64,000 nucleotides of DNA from NCBI RefSeq assembly GCF_000331735.1, contig NC_020126.1, positions 2,294,001-2,358,000 of the forward strand, in the 5' to 3' direction. The notes beneath the pieces are model-generated. The model worked only from the letters and a program-made list of their open reading frames with translations, was not told where the DNA came from and made no database searches. Positions 11,566-19,586 of this stretch are shown here, piece by piece. The DNA comes from Myxococcus stipitatus DSM 14675 (lineage in GTDB: Bacteria; Myxococcota; Myxococcia; Myxococcales; Myxococcaceae). A program made the translations under genes and the position numbers. How positions within the stretch are numbered: position 1 is the first letter of the stretch; every line of letters begins with the position of its first letter.

Positions 11566-12459
11566 CTACATGGGAGCGAGCTGGCAGCAGTCCGACAGGG
11601 TGACTGCTTCGAGTTGCAGCGTGACGTGGTGGATACCGAACTCGTCATGCAGCCGCTTCTTCAACTGGCTCACCAGTTGGTCGTTCACCTGGGCATCGCG
11701 GACGACGAGGTGGGCGGTGAGCGCGGCCTCGGTCGTGCTCATGGCCCACACGTGCAGGTCATGCACCTGCGCGACTCCGGGCGCCTTGCTGAGTCGCTCC
11801 CGCACCGCGCCCATGTCGATGTTCTCCGGCACCGCATGCAGCGCCAGGTTGACCGAGTCCTTCAAGAGGCCCCACGTGCTGAAGAAGATGAGGGCGGCGA
11901 TGAGGAGCGTCACCACGGGGTCCAGCCACAGCCAGCCGGTGAAGTAGATGAGCGCGCCAGCCAGGACGACGGCGAGCGACACGCCCGCGTCGGCGGCCAT
12001 GTGGAGGAAGGCGCCTCGGATGTTGAGGTCGTTCTTGCGGCCCTTCCAGAACATGAGCGCGGTGGCGGTGTTGATGACGATACCGACGCCGGCCACCAAC
12101 ATGACGGTGCCGCTGGCGACGGGGGCGGGCTCACCGAGCCGGCGGATGGCCTCCCACGCAATGCCTCCCACGGCGACCAGGAGCAGCAAGCCATTGAGCA
12201 GGGCGGCGAGGATGGAGGAGCTGCGCAGGCCGTAGGTGTGGCGCTCGGTCGGCTTGCGGCGGGCCAGGACGCTGGCGCCCCAGGCGAGCACCAGCCCGAG
12301 GATGTCGCTCAGGTTGTGGCCTGCATCCGCGAGCAGGGCGAGCGAGTCGGAGAGGAAGCCGAAGGTGGCCTCCACGGCGACGAAGGCCAGGTTGAGGCCG
12401 ATGCCCACGGCGAAGGCCTTGCCGTGGGTGGGAGCTGCGTGATTGTGGGAGCCGGACAT
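11566..12459 (-). CDS. czcD: CzcD-family cation diffusion facilitator
   Basis: Zn/Co/Cd-proton antiporter of the inner membrane (CDF family). The 297-residue product has six membrane segments, with metal-site motifs in helix 2 (LLADAGHNLSDILG) and helix 5 (HMAADAGVSLAVV). It ends in the cytoplasmic metallochaperone-like domain (VHDLHVWAMSTTEAALTAHL). The N-terminus is His-containing (SGSHNHAAPTHGK). I choose the ATG at 12459, preceded by GGAGGAA, rather than the ATG at 12519, which would add a 20-residue tail not typical of the family. It is the first gene of the minus-strand efflux operon and is divergent from ynfA. Confidence 0.93.
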   Translation of the reverse strand: MSGSHNHAAPTHGKAFAVGIGLNLAFVAVEATFGFLSDSLALLADAGHNLSDILGLVLAWGASVLARRKPTERHTYGLRSSSILAALLNGLLLLVAVGGIAWEAIRRLGEPAPVASGTVMLVAGVGIVINTATALMFWKGRKNDLNIRGAFLHMAADAGVSLAVVLAGALIYFTGWLWLDPVVTLLIAALIFFSTWGLLKDSVNLALHAVPENIDMGAVRERLSKAPGVAQVHDLHVWAMSTTEAALTAHLVVRDAQVNDQLVSQLKKRLHDEFGIHHVTLQLEAVTLSDCCQLAPM

Positions 12460-12699
12460 GGTCGACGGTTCCTCCAGGACGAGAAGCAAGGCGGGCGTGG
12501 CGGACTCGGGGTTCGCCATTTGCCCCGGCTGACGCTCGGCGCTCGCCGGGGTTACACCGGGCCGCTGCTTTTCGTGTCGCGCACCCGCCCCTGAAGCTTG
12601 CGCATCGCCGTCGCGGGCGGCTGGCCGCTTCCCTGAAGGACCAGGCTGTCAACCGGGGGACTGCTTTGGCAGGGCGCCTTCGCGGGGTGGACGGTTAGA

Positions 12700-13034
12700 G
12701 TGGGCACCGTGTTGCCGCGCGCCTTCGGACTCTTCGTCGTCACGGCCCTGGCCGAGATCGTGGGCTGCTATCTGCCCTACCTGTGGCTGCGTGAGGGCAG
12801 GTCCGCCTGGCTCCTGGTGCCGGCGGCGTTGAGCCTGGCCGCGTTCGCGTGGCTCTTGACGCTGCATCCCACCGGGGCCGCGCGTACGTATGCCGCGTAT
12901 GGCGGCGTGTACATCGCGGTGGCGCTGGCGTGGCTGTGGTGGGTGGACGGGGAGCGCCCTACGATTTGGGATGTCGTGGGGGCGTGCGTGGCCATCCTGG
13001 GATGGCCATCATCGTGCTTGGGCCGCGGAAGTGA
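12700..13034 (+). pseudogene. ynfA: YnfA (UPF0060) membrane protein with a 1-base deletion near its 3' end
   Basis: Small four-helix inner-membrane protein of the YnfA/UPF0060 family, related to drug/metabolite exporters. The frame from GTG 12700 (GGTGGA eight bases upstream) reads [20 protein letters not shown], then [20 protein letters not shown] and ends in [12 protein letters not shown], matching the family almost to its C-terminus. There the expected G-M-x-I-I ending is in the other frame: [10 protein letters not shown] followed by TGA at 13032-13034. The switch falls within about 12998-13002 (CTGGGATGG), consistent with loss of one base. Without a shift, translation would continue more than 1 kb into unrelated sequence. 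This is a true frameshift mutation, a sequencing error in a G-run, or a recoding site. 12709 is an alternative GTG start. Confidence 0.8.
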
Positions 13035-13054
13035 CGGGCCCGAGGCGTCACTTC
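13028..13054. terminator. Bidirectional terminator overlapping two stop codons
   Basis: GAAGTGACG at 13028-13036 and CGTCACTTC at 13046-13054 form a perfect 9-bp stem around a 9-base loop, followed on the plus strand by TTCTTC. The stem contains the ynfA-frame TGA and the minus-strand CHAP gene stop, so the convergent genes share it. Confidence 0.65.
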
Positions 13055-13752
13055 TTCTTCGGCTTCGCCATGGAGCCCCATCCGATGATGGAGGGGTCGT
13101 TCAGCGGGACCTTCTTGCGCGTGGAGACGCCGTCGGTGTTCTTGCCCGAGTTGCCGGAAATGACATCCACGCTGACAGGCACCTTGGTCTTCTTGCCGTT
13201 CTTCTCGACGGTCTTGTAGTTGACCTTGCTGATGATGCCGACGTGGTCGTCCCAGCGGCTGGTGCTGGGGCTGTTGAAGGCAATGGCATCACCCGGCTGA
13301 GGGTTCTTCTTGTTCTTCCAGGTGCCCTGCTCCTTGAGCTGGTTGACGATGCCTCCCACAGTGGAGGAGCGAGGCGACTTCAGGCCCGCCTCCTTCGCGG
13401 CCCAGCTCACGAAGTCCGCGCACCAGGCCTGGCCACTCTTGCCCGTCATCTCCTTGGTGAACTTGTTGGAGTTGTTGGCCCCCTCCTTGTAGCCCGCCTG
13501 CTTGTTGGCGATGTCGACGATCTTCTGTCCGATGTCGCTGCCCGAGGCAGGCGGCTTCGCCTTCGAGGTGCTCGTCGTCTTCGGGGCGCTCCCCTCGAAG
13601 ATGTCTGCCATGGAGAAGCCCGTCGTGATGTACGGCTTCGTCATGACCGCCGGGTCCTGCTTGGGACCGCTCCCGTTGATGAACCCGGGGCCGGTGGTGT
13701 TGAGGGAGAGGATGTTGGTGTTGAACTTGGGGAACGAGACGCTGTTGCTCAT
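13048..13752 (-). CDS. CHAP-domain peptidoglycan amidase/peptidase, effector-like
   Basis: The ATG at 13752 has GGAGG six bases upstream and gives 234 residues. The first ~85 residues are polar, low-complexity and without a signal peptide (Ser/Thr/Asn/Gly/Pro-rich). The rest is a CHAP domain (NlpC/P60-like cysteine hydrolase): the nucleophile region [17 protein letters not shown] (Cys111), a PGDAIAFNS strand, and the catalytic His in [12 protein letters not shown] (His170). CHAP enzymes cut peptidoglycan peptide or amide bonds. Absence of a signal peptide plus a long flexible N-terminus, and location right after an orphan RHS C-terminus, suggest a delivered antibacterial effector rather than a housekeeping autolysin. 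This role is inference. No immunity gene is evident next to it. Confidence 0.85.
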   Translation of the reverse strand: MSNSVSFPKFNTNILSLNTTGPGFINGSGPKQDPAVMTKPYITTGFSMADIFEGSAPKTTSTSKAKPPASGSDIGQKIVDIANKQAGYKEGANNSNKFTKEMTGKSGQAWCADFVSWAAKEAGLKSPRSSTVGGIVNQLKEQGTWKNKKNPQPGDAIAFNSPSTSRWDDHVGIISKVNYKTVEKNGKKTKVPVSVDVISGNSGKNTDGVSTRKKVPLNDPSIIGWGSMAKPKKK

Positions 13753-13780
13753 GGATTGCCTCCGAAACTGCAGTCGTGGT

Positions 13781-13930
13781 CCATGTACGCGGGCGCTCGC
13801 TCCCCGGTTACACACGTCGTCTCGAGGCGCACCTCATTCGTCGTCGAGCTTCCCCCACCGGCCGGCGGTGCCGTAGATGTCGTAGCCGGGCATCTCAATG
13901 CACGAGGCCGTGCCGTTGACCTCGTAGCTG
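13781..13930. repeat. Direct repeat of the RHS 3' end, left copy
   Basis: 13834-13894 is identical over 61 bases to 22574-22634 (stop and last 20 codons of the RHS gene). Similarity continues for ~35 bases beyond the stop (13781-13815 against 22521-22555) and patchily for ~35 bases on the coding side. Both copies have the same orientation and flank the five-gene operon. Confidence 0.85.
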
Positions 13931-14034
13931 TTCCTGTTGACCGTGGCCGCCTTGACCTTGTCGATGAGGTTGGTCACTCGCTCCGTCGCCTGGTCGGACA
14001 CCTTCGTGTATTTCGAGGAGTGTGTCCGCTCGCC
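13834..14034 (-). pseudogene. Orphan C-terminus of an RHS-family protein
   Basis: A 67-codon minus-strand frame opens just after a TAG at 14035-14037 and has no start codon with a usable ribosome site. It ends [19 protein letters not shown], exactly as the 2812-residue RHS protein does at 22574. The preceding NGTAS is also shared, but upstream ([20 protein letters not shown]) the two differ completely. This is what an orphan RHS tip looks like: a tail left after a different tip was inserted or recombined. The CHAP gene lies immediately downstream on the same strand, with homology running past the stop. It is probably untranslated. Confidence 0.75.
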
Positions 14035-14282
14035 CTAAACTCGCTGGTCTCGCCAGAGGGGTATCCCCGACGCAGTCCTGGCTGTGTTATTGGCGAGGGG
14101 ACGTCTCGGTCGTCGCTGTCACTATGGTGGGGTTGGCGCAACTGGTGACGAACACCTTGTTGGCGGGGCGCAGTAAGGTGGTCCGCGAGTGGCAGGCGCG
14201 GCTCATTGAGCTGATTTCCGTTCTGGGATTCGCGGCGGTGGTGATGGTGAACGCCAGAGCGCAGCGTCCGAGCGCGAGCTAA
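14022..14282 (+). CDS. Possible small membrane protein, 86 aa
   Basis: The frame from GTG 14022 (or ATG 14123) encodes two hydrophobic stretches, [20 protein letters not shown] and [18 protein letters not shown], split by a basic segment, which would give two membrane helices. Third-position G/C is high in the second half, as in real genes here. Against it: GGAG lies only one base before GTG, and the 5' part overlaps the orphan RHS tail. If real, it lies just upstream of the five-gene operon and could belong to it. Confidence 0.33.
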   Translation: MSARPKLAGLARGVSPTQSWLCYWRGDVSVVAVTMVGLAQLVTNTLLAGRSKVVREWQARLIELISVLGFAAVVMVNARAQRPSAS

Positions 14283-14492
14283 GACCTCGGTGCGGTCACT
14301 TTTGTCATCCGGTCTTTGAAGTAGTGGGTCGTTGAGGACCGCATCGCGGCCGGATGCCCCCACGTTCCACTGGTCCGGCGCGACGTGAATTGCCAGAGAG
14401 GACGCGGGTTATGCGTCACGGAGTTGCGGTAAGATTAGAAGCCTATCGTTTGTGACGGACGCGATATGGTCGCAGGCGGGGAGGGGAGATAG

Positions 14493-16724
14493 ATGCAGTC
14501 CTGGCAACCACTCGCGATTGTCATTCTGGCGACACTGGTCCTGGCGTCCTTGAAAGTGGAAGCCGCCGATGGCGCGACCGTGGTGCAGCCCACGCTGGAG
14601 GTCCTCGGTTCGCACTCCACCGAAGGCGTGAGGCTAGCCCTGGCGCAGGCGGAGCTGAAGCATGTGCTGCGGCTCCAGTCCACCACTGCCGTGCCTGTGG
14701 GAGCTCTGCGCGTCATCGTTACTCCGCTGCGCGACGGAGCAGGACAGATGTGGGATGTGGCGTGGGATTTAGATGGAAAGGGAGCGGAGACACAGGTGCC
14801 CGTGCCCGCCTTCGGAAGCGTACCCCTGACCTTGAACGTGCGACTTCCAGCAATCGGTATGTACACTGGAGACTTGTTCCTGTTGCATGGCGCTACGCCG
14901 CAGCGCGTGCGCATTGCTGTCACTCGAGGCCCCACTCCTCTTCCCGTGGAGGTGCTCGGGCTGGCTCCAGTCGCAGACACGGCGTGGCCCATTGGCACCA
15001 GCGAGGCCCGGTTGCGATTCACGGTGCAAGAGACATCTGGAGAGGAGGTCTCGCTCATACCCGCAACAGTGGTGGCACTGAGTCGGGTGGCGAAGGATAC
15101 GCTCCAGTTCCAGGCGCCGTTCACGCTGAAGGATGCAGCACCGTTTACGCTCAAAGGTGGGGAGTCGAGGACGGTCCAGCTCGTGCTCGCGGGACTAGAT
15201 GGTGCCGGAGAGTATCGGGGGACGCTGCGCCTATCTGGCCCTGGCGCGCAGCCGGTGGATCGTGAGTTCCGGGTATTTCTGAAGGAACATTGGAGTATGG
15301 CGCTCCTGTGGATTTCCGTGGGCGTGGCAGCCTCGCTGCTCCTGCGGAAATGGGTGCAGCACTTCCGGCCTCGGCTGGATGCTCAGCACGCACTGCTGCT
15401 CATTCGCCAGGAGTTGGAGCGAGAGTCCGAAGCTGTGCAGCCGCTGGACGAGATGGAGCGGAGGGTGCTCGAGTTTGTGCGCGGAGAGGTGGAACGGATG
15501 GTAGCCCAAGTGGGCTCCGGTGCCCTCAAGCCAGCTGCCGTGCAGGCGGAACAGACGCGACTGCTGCGCAAGCGCGAGCTGTTCCAGATCTGGATGATGG
15601 GACGTCGGCAGGTGCGTGAACTTCAGCCCGCGAAGGTTCGCGAGCACTTCGATAAGCCACTCGACGATGCGAAGGCGCTCCTGATGCGCACTGGGGCGAC
15701 TCTGGAAGACCTCTCTTCTTCCCGGGCGATGCTGGAAAAGATCCCAGGCGATGTCGAGGCCGCGATGAAGCACGAGCTGAAAGACGCCATCGCCTCGCTG
15801 GCGAAAGAGGTTGAGGACTCACATGCTTTCCTCGGAGAGCAGTTCGTGAGGGAGGTTGTTCCGGATCTCGCTGCCGCCCGGAAGGCGTTCGAGAGGGACA
15901 TCGCGAATGGGTCGGGGGAGGCTCGTGCCCTTTTTGAGCGAGCGCGAAGGACTTATCTGGAGCTGCTCGCGCAACAGCTTGCCGCCCAGCTCTCCGCGAC
16001 ACCGCCTTTGGGCTTCACGCCGCCAGCTTGGGAGGAGTTGAAGAAGAGCGTGATGGGAATGTTAGCGGATGCGCACGACCGCGCCTCGGGGCTGGAAGTG
16101 GCGTTCGCCTCCTACGAGCAGGCACACCGAAACTTCCTCACCCGCGCGGTCCGGGCGCTCCTCGATGCGCTTCCGGGGCTGGCAAAGGATGTCGACAAGG
16201 ACACCGAGCTAGGGACGCAGCAGAAGGAGAGCCTCAAGGCCAGGCTGAATGCGCAGCAGACCGGGCTGGAAGACGTGCTGAAGGATGCCCGTGCCGGGCA
16301 CCTCCGCGAAGCTGCGGCGAAGTATGCGGAGATGAGTGACACTCTCATGGAACTCACTTCCAGGGTGAAGGTCCGGGGGAATAACAATAAGATGTCTCCC
16401 CTAGCGGTAGGTGGCACGGCGGCACTCGCGCAACCACTCTTTTGGGTGAGTCCCGGCACGACGTTCGCTCCTGTGAGCACGCAGTCCGTTCGCTTGGAAA
16501 AGGTCGCGTGGCGACGAGACTGGATCGACGTGGTCGTCTCCGTCTTCCTGGCCGTTGTCGCGGGGTTGCTGGGCGTCATGGCGCTCTGGGTCCATGACCT
16601 GACGTGGGGCGGCTGGACGGCATGCGTCACCGCGTTCCTCTGGGGAATGGGACTCCATCAGGCGACGTTCAGTGCCCTCTCTGGGCTGGCCGAAACTATC
16701 GTTGGTGCGAAGGACCCCACATGA
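14493..16724 (+). CDS. Membrane protein with beta ectodomain and long cytoplasmic coiled coil (conflict-system sensor?)
   Basis: First gene of the five-gene operon; ATG with GGAGGGGAG five bases upstream. The 743 residues read as a signal peptide (1-24), an extracytoplasmic beta-sandwich region (25-265) with Ig-like strand patterns, and a membrane helix at ~269-285 (LLWISVGVAASLLLRKW). A long Glu/Lys/Arg/Ala-rich helical, partly coiled-coil segment (~290-620) follows, then two C-terminal membrane helices (~676-699, WIDVVVSVFLAVVAGLLGVM, and ~707-730). No family is recognised. The layout, an outside domain linked to a long cytoplasmic helical rod, suggests a sensor or scaffold. It overlaps the AAA+ gene by four bases (ATGA), so the two proteins are likely made in step and act together. 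Function is inferred from topology and neighbours only. Confidence 0.82.
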   Translation: MQSWQPLAIVILATLVLASLKVEAADGATVVQPTLEVLGSHSTEGVRLALAQAELKHVLRLQSTTAVPVGALRVIVTPLRDGAGQMWDVAWDLDGKGAETQVPVPAFGSVPLTLNVRLPAIGMYTGDLFLLHGATPQRVRIAVTRGPTPLPVEVLGLAPVADTAWPIGTSEARLRFTVQETSGEEVSLIPATVVALSRVAKDTLQFQAPFTLKDAAPFTLKGGESRTVQLVLAGLDGAGEYRGTLRLSGPGAQPVDREFRVFLKEHWSMALLWISVGVAASLLLRKWVQHFRPRLDAQHALLLIRQELERESEAVQPLDEMERRVLEFVRGEVERMVAQVGSGALKPAAVQAEQTRLLRKRELFQIWMMGRRQVRELQPAKVREHFDKPLDDAKALLMRTGATLEDLSSSRAMLEKIPGDVEAAMKHELKDAIASLAKEVEDSHAFLGEQFVREVVPDLAAARKAFERDIANGSGEARALFERARRTYLELLAQQLAAQLSATPPLGFTPPAWEELKKSVMGMLADAHDRASGLEVAFASYEQAHRNFLTRAVRALLDALPGLAKDVDKDTELGTQQKESLKARLNAQQTGLEDVLKDARAGHLREAAAKYAEMSDTLMELTSRVKVRGNNNKMSPLAVGGTAALAQPLFWVSPGTTFAPVSTQSVRLEKVAWRRDWIDVVVSVFLAVVAGLLGVMALWVHDLTWGGWTACVTAFLWGMGLHQATFSALSGLAETIVGAKDPT

Positions 16725-17710
16725 CGCCCCCGAGACCTCAGTCCAATCAGAAGCGCGAGGGGAAGGCTGCTTCTCTGGTGCCGCCACCTTCCTCTCTCAT
16801 GCCGTACAGCGCAATCGTCGGGCAGGCGCAGGTTCGACTTGCCCTCGAGCTGTGCTTCGTGGAACCAAGCATCGGCGGGGTGTTGCTCAGCGGGGAGCGA
16901 GGTACAGGGAAGACCACGACTGTGCGTGCCTTTGCTCGCATGGCGCTAGAGCGGCCCCTGGTCAATCTGCCCATCAATGCCACCGAAGATCGTGTCGTGG
17001 GCGGTTGGAGCATCCAATCCTTGTTCGAGGACAACCAGCCTCGACACCAGCCAGGGCTGTTGGAGGATGCCGACAAAGGCCTGTTGTACGTAGACGAGGT
17101 CAATCTGCTGGACGACCATATCGTCAACATTATTCTCGACGTCACTTCCACCGGTTTCCTCGCGGTGCAGCGTGAGGGGTTGGATCGCAAGGTGGATCTC
17201 CGGTTTGTCCTGGTGGGCACGATGAACCCGGAGGAGGGCATGCTACGCCCTCAGCTCCTGGACCGCTTCGGACTGATGGTGACAGTCCGGGCGGAGTCGG
17301 AGGTGGCCTCGCGTGTGAAGATCCTGGAGCAAGTGCTGGGCATGGAGGACCCGCATCGTCGGGCCGCGCGTGAGCTGGAGGACGAGGCCAAGCGCAAGCA
17401 GCTTCATGCCGCGCGCGCGGCACTGCCGAAGGTGAGGCTCTCCTCCGAGCGGATGCGGGAGTGCGTCAACGTGGCGCGCGCTCTCCAGGTGGAGGGCCAT
17501 CGGGGCGATTTGGTGATGGCTCTGGCTGCGCGGGCGCTGGCGGCCATTGAGGGCAGAGAGGTCGTTGAGGTCAAGGACGTCCAGCGGGTGGCTCCGCTGG
17601 CGCTCGCACACAGGCGCAAGCCGGGGGCACAGCGCGAGGCGGCTCCATGGGGGGAGGTGGATGAATCTCTCGTCGCCAAGGCGCTAGCGCTTGTTCGCCC
17701 CGCCGAGTGA
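16721..17710 (+). CDS. BchI/MoxR-like AAA+ ATPase of a conflict-type system
   Basis: AAA+ ATPase of the magnesium-chelatase I/MoxR group, 330 residues. Visible motifs are Walker A GERGTGKTT (Lys64), Walker B GLLYVDEVNLL (Asp125, Glu126), sensor 1 VGTMNPEEG, and the arginine-finger segment RPQLLDRFGLMV, all in the spacing of BchI/ChlI. ATG 16721 overlaps the previous stop; the frame is open upstream, but that would be antisense-like sequence. In chelatases BchI works with BchD and the large BchH. Here a BchD-like vWA gene follows 22 bases later, but no BchH is present and the partners are a CHAT protease and a sigma-like protein. It therefore probably powers a regulatory or defensive machine, as in vWA-MoxR ternary systems. 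All ATPase residues are intact. Confidence 0.93.
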   Translation: MTPPRPQSNQKREGKAASLVPPPSSLMPYSAIVGQAQVRLALELCFVEPSIGGVLLSGERGTGKTTTVRAFARMALERPLVNLPINATEDRVVGGWSIQSLFEDNQPRHQPGLLEDADKGLLYVDEVNLLDDHIVNIILDVTSTGFLAVQREGLDRKVDLRFVLVGTMNPEEGMLRPQLLDRFGLMVTVRAESEVASRVKILEQVLGMEDPHRRAARELEDEAKRKQLHAARAALPKVRLSSERMRECVNVARALQVEGHRGDLVMALAARALAAIEGREVVEVKDVQRVAPLALAHRRKPGAQREAAPWGEVDESLVAKALALVRPAE

Positions 17711-17732
17711 CGGGCTGGACGCGGGAGCCTCC

Positions 17733-19586
17733 ATGACCGAAGACCTGGACACGTTGCTCGCATGCGCGTCGTTGCGAGAGGACCTGGGGAGCCTCCTTCT
17801 CTATGACGCCGCTCCGGCGCTGCTGGCGACGGTGGCGGATGCGTGGCGCTCCAAGGTGAGCGACGTGCTGGGGCAAACTGTTCGTGTCGTGCGGCTGGGG
17901 GCCTGGACAACGGAGGAGGACCTGTGGGGGCTGAGCGGCTCGCTCCCCTCTCCATGGGGGATGCCTGGACTCATCGATGATGAGGTTCCCCGGCTGGTTG
18001 TCCTCGGTGACATGACCACGCTGTCGTTGGCGGGCCTGCGAGCGTGCGTAACGCTGATGGGCGCGGAGGTGGCCTCCGTCGAGCGGGAAGGGCAGTCGCG
18101 GACCTTCCGGCCGCGTTGTTGGTGGTTGGCGTCGTGCGCACTGGACGACGTGGGCCAGGTGTCGCCGCACGTGCTGGACAGGTTCGCGCTTCGAGTGCGG
18201 GCTCCGGCCCTGGAGTTGGACCGGGTGAATGTACTGCGGCGCATGGTGGGAGGGGCTTCGAGTGAGGAAGTCACGGTCGAATCTTCACTTCGATGGGTGA
18301 TGGCTGCCCGGGTGGAGACACGTGTCTCGTCAGATGCACTTACCGAGGCGGTTGCACGGCTTCCGTCGGTGCCCGGAGCGGGGCTTCGCGGGCAGATTTC
18401 ATTGGTGCGCATGGCGTGTGCGCTGGCGCGGCTTCAGCACGTAGCCAAGGAGTGGCAGCTAGCGCCACGGGTGGACGTGCTCGTGGCACACGTCAGAGAG
18501 GCAGCTCGGCTGCTTCAATTCTCCGGGCGTGAGACGGATACGGCGCTGGAGGCACGCATAACGGAGTCGACTCCGGTTTGTCCGGAGCACTCGCATGCTC
18601 CGGCGCCTGTTGCCGCGGAGGCGCCTGCGTCACCAAGCTCGGCGGCGGAGCGAACGGTTGTGCCGGAACCAGCTGAACGCATCATGGCGGGATCGCATTC
18701 TGCCGTGGTCATGAAGGCTGCGGTGACGTCTCCGGCGGAGCCTCAGGCCGGCGCCGCACTGTCACCCCTGGAGTTGGAGCGGACCACCCCCATCCAGCGA
18801 GAGCAGGCGCCGCTGCGCCTGCCATCCTTCCGGGCGGGAAGTAGGAGCGCCACCGGGCGTGGCGTCATCTTGGGGGGGCGACCCGCGACGGAGCTGCGCG
18901 ACCTGTCCATCCTCCGCACCCTGCTTGCGGCGGCCCCATATCAGCGCATGCGGCAGAATCGGGTTGGCGGCTCCGTGCAGAATCGGTTGTTGCTGAGCCG
19001 TGAGGACCTGCGGTCCTACCGACGTGCGCCAGTGGCGCAGCATCTACTCATGCTGGTGCTGGACTTCACCTGCATGGAGTCGGCGGACTGGCAGGCCGCG
19101 CTCCGGCCTTATCTGGCCGAGGCGTACATCGAGAGGGCGCAGGTATGCATCATTCAGCTGGGCGTGGCGGAGGATGAGTTGCGGGCGCGGCGAGTGCTGG
19201 CTCGCAATCTGCTGGCGCCATCCGTGGCGCAGGCCCTGGAGGCAAGTCCGGGCTGCGCGACGCCGCTGGCCGATGGGCTCGACCTGGCGGCGGCGACCCT
19301 GCGTCGCATGCTGCAGGTGGGACGTAATGCGGCGCATCGGGCACGGCTCGTGGTGTTCACCGATGGGCGAGGCAATGTTCCCCTGAAGGCGAGCCGGATG
19401 GGGATGATGCCGAAGGCGGTGGGGCTTGAAGGGGTGGAGGACTCGCTCCATGTGGCCTCCCAGTTCAGGGGCATGCGGCAGGTGCGGGCGGTGCTACTCA
19501 AGCCACCTTTGAATGCACTTGCTGAGCTGCCGTTGCGGCTGGCGGACGTGCTGAGAGCGGATGTGGTGGAGGTTCGCCCACCGTGA
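17733..19586 (+). CDS. BchD-like protein: degenerate AAA+ plus von Willebrand A domain
   Basis: ATG 17733 has GGGAG six bases upstream; 617 residues. The N-terminal ~260 residues follow a BchD-type inactive AAA+ fold. There is no Walker A, but DDEVPRLVVLGDMTTLSL, SVEREGQSRTFRPR and VSPHVLDRFALRV align in order with the Walker B, sensor and arginine-finger regions of the neighbouring ATPase. A variable Ala/Glu/Pro-rich linker (~270-370) follows. The C-terminal vWA domain ends with TPLADGLDLAA and VVFTDGRGN, as in ChlD/BchD. The metal-site loop is altered: LDFTCMES (Asp444) replaces the usual DxSxS, so metal binding may be weakened. It presumably forms a two-tier ring with the AAA+ protein. The next gene starts at GTG 19583, overlapping this stop by four bases. 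Confidence 0.88.
   Translation: MTEDLDTLLACASLREDLGSLLLYDAAPALLATVADAWRSKVSDVLGQTVRVVRLGAWTTEEDLWGLSGSLPSPWGMPGLIDDEVPRLVVLGDMTTLSLAGLRACVTLMGAEVASVEREGQSRTFRPRCWWLASCALDDVGQVSPHVLDRFALRVRAPALELDRVNVLRRMVGGASSEEVTVESSLRWVMAARVETRVSSDALTEAVARLPSVPGAGLRGQISLVRMACALARLQHVAKEWQLAPRVDVLVAHVREAARLLQFSGRETDTALEARITESTPVCPEHSHAPAPVAAEAPASPSSAAERTVVPEPAERIMAGSHSAVVMKAAVTSPAEPQAGAALSPLELERTTPIQREQAPLRLPSFRAGSRSATGRGVILGGRPATELRDLSILRTLLAAAPYQRMRQNRVGGSVQNRLLLSREDLRSYRRAPVAQHLLMLVLDFTCMESADWQAALRPYLAEAYIERAQVCIIQLGVAEDELRARRVLARNLLAPSVAQALEASPGCATPLADGLDLAAATLRRMLQVGRNAAHRARLVVFTDGRGNVPLKASRMGMMPKAVGLEGVEDSLHVASQFRGMRQVRAVLLKPPLNALAELPLRLADVLRADVVEVRPP

Noticed and set aside
13035..14148. Continuation of the YnfA frame for more than 1 kb past the expected end
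   Set aside because: It runs antisense through the CHAP gene and has no domain character. The family C-terminus is present in the shifted frame and ends at 13034.
16721..19586. Magnesium or cobalt chelatase operon
   Set aside because: The BchI/BchD resemblance is real, but no BchH/CobN large subunit or tetrapyrrole gene is present, and the neighbours are a protease and a sigma-like protein.
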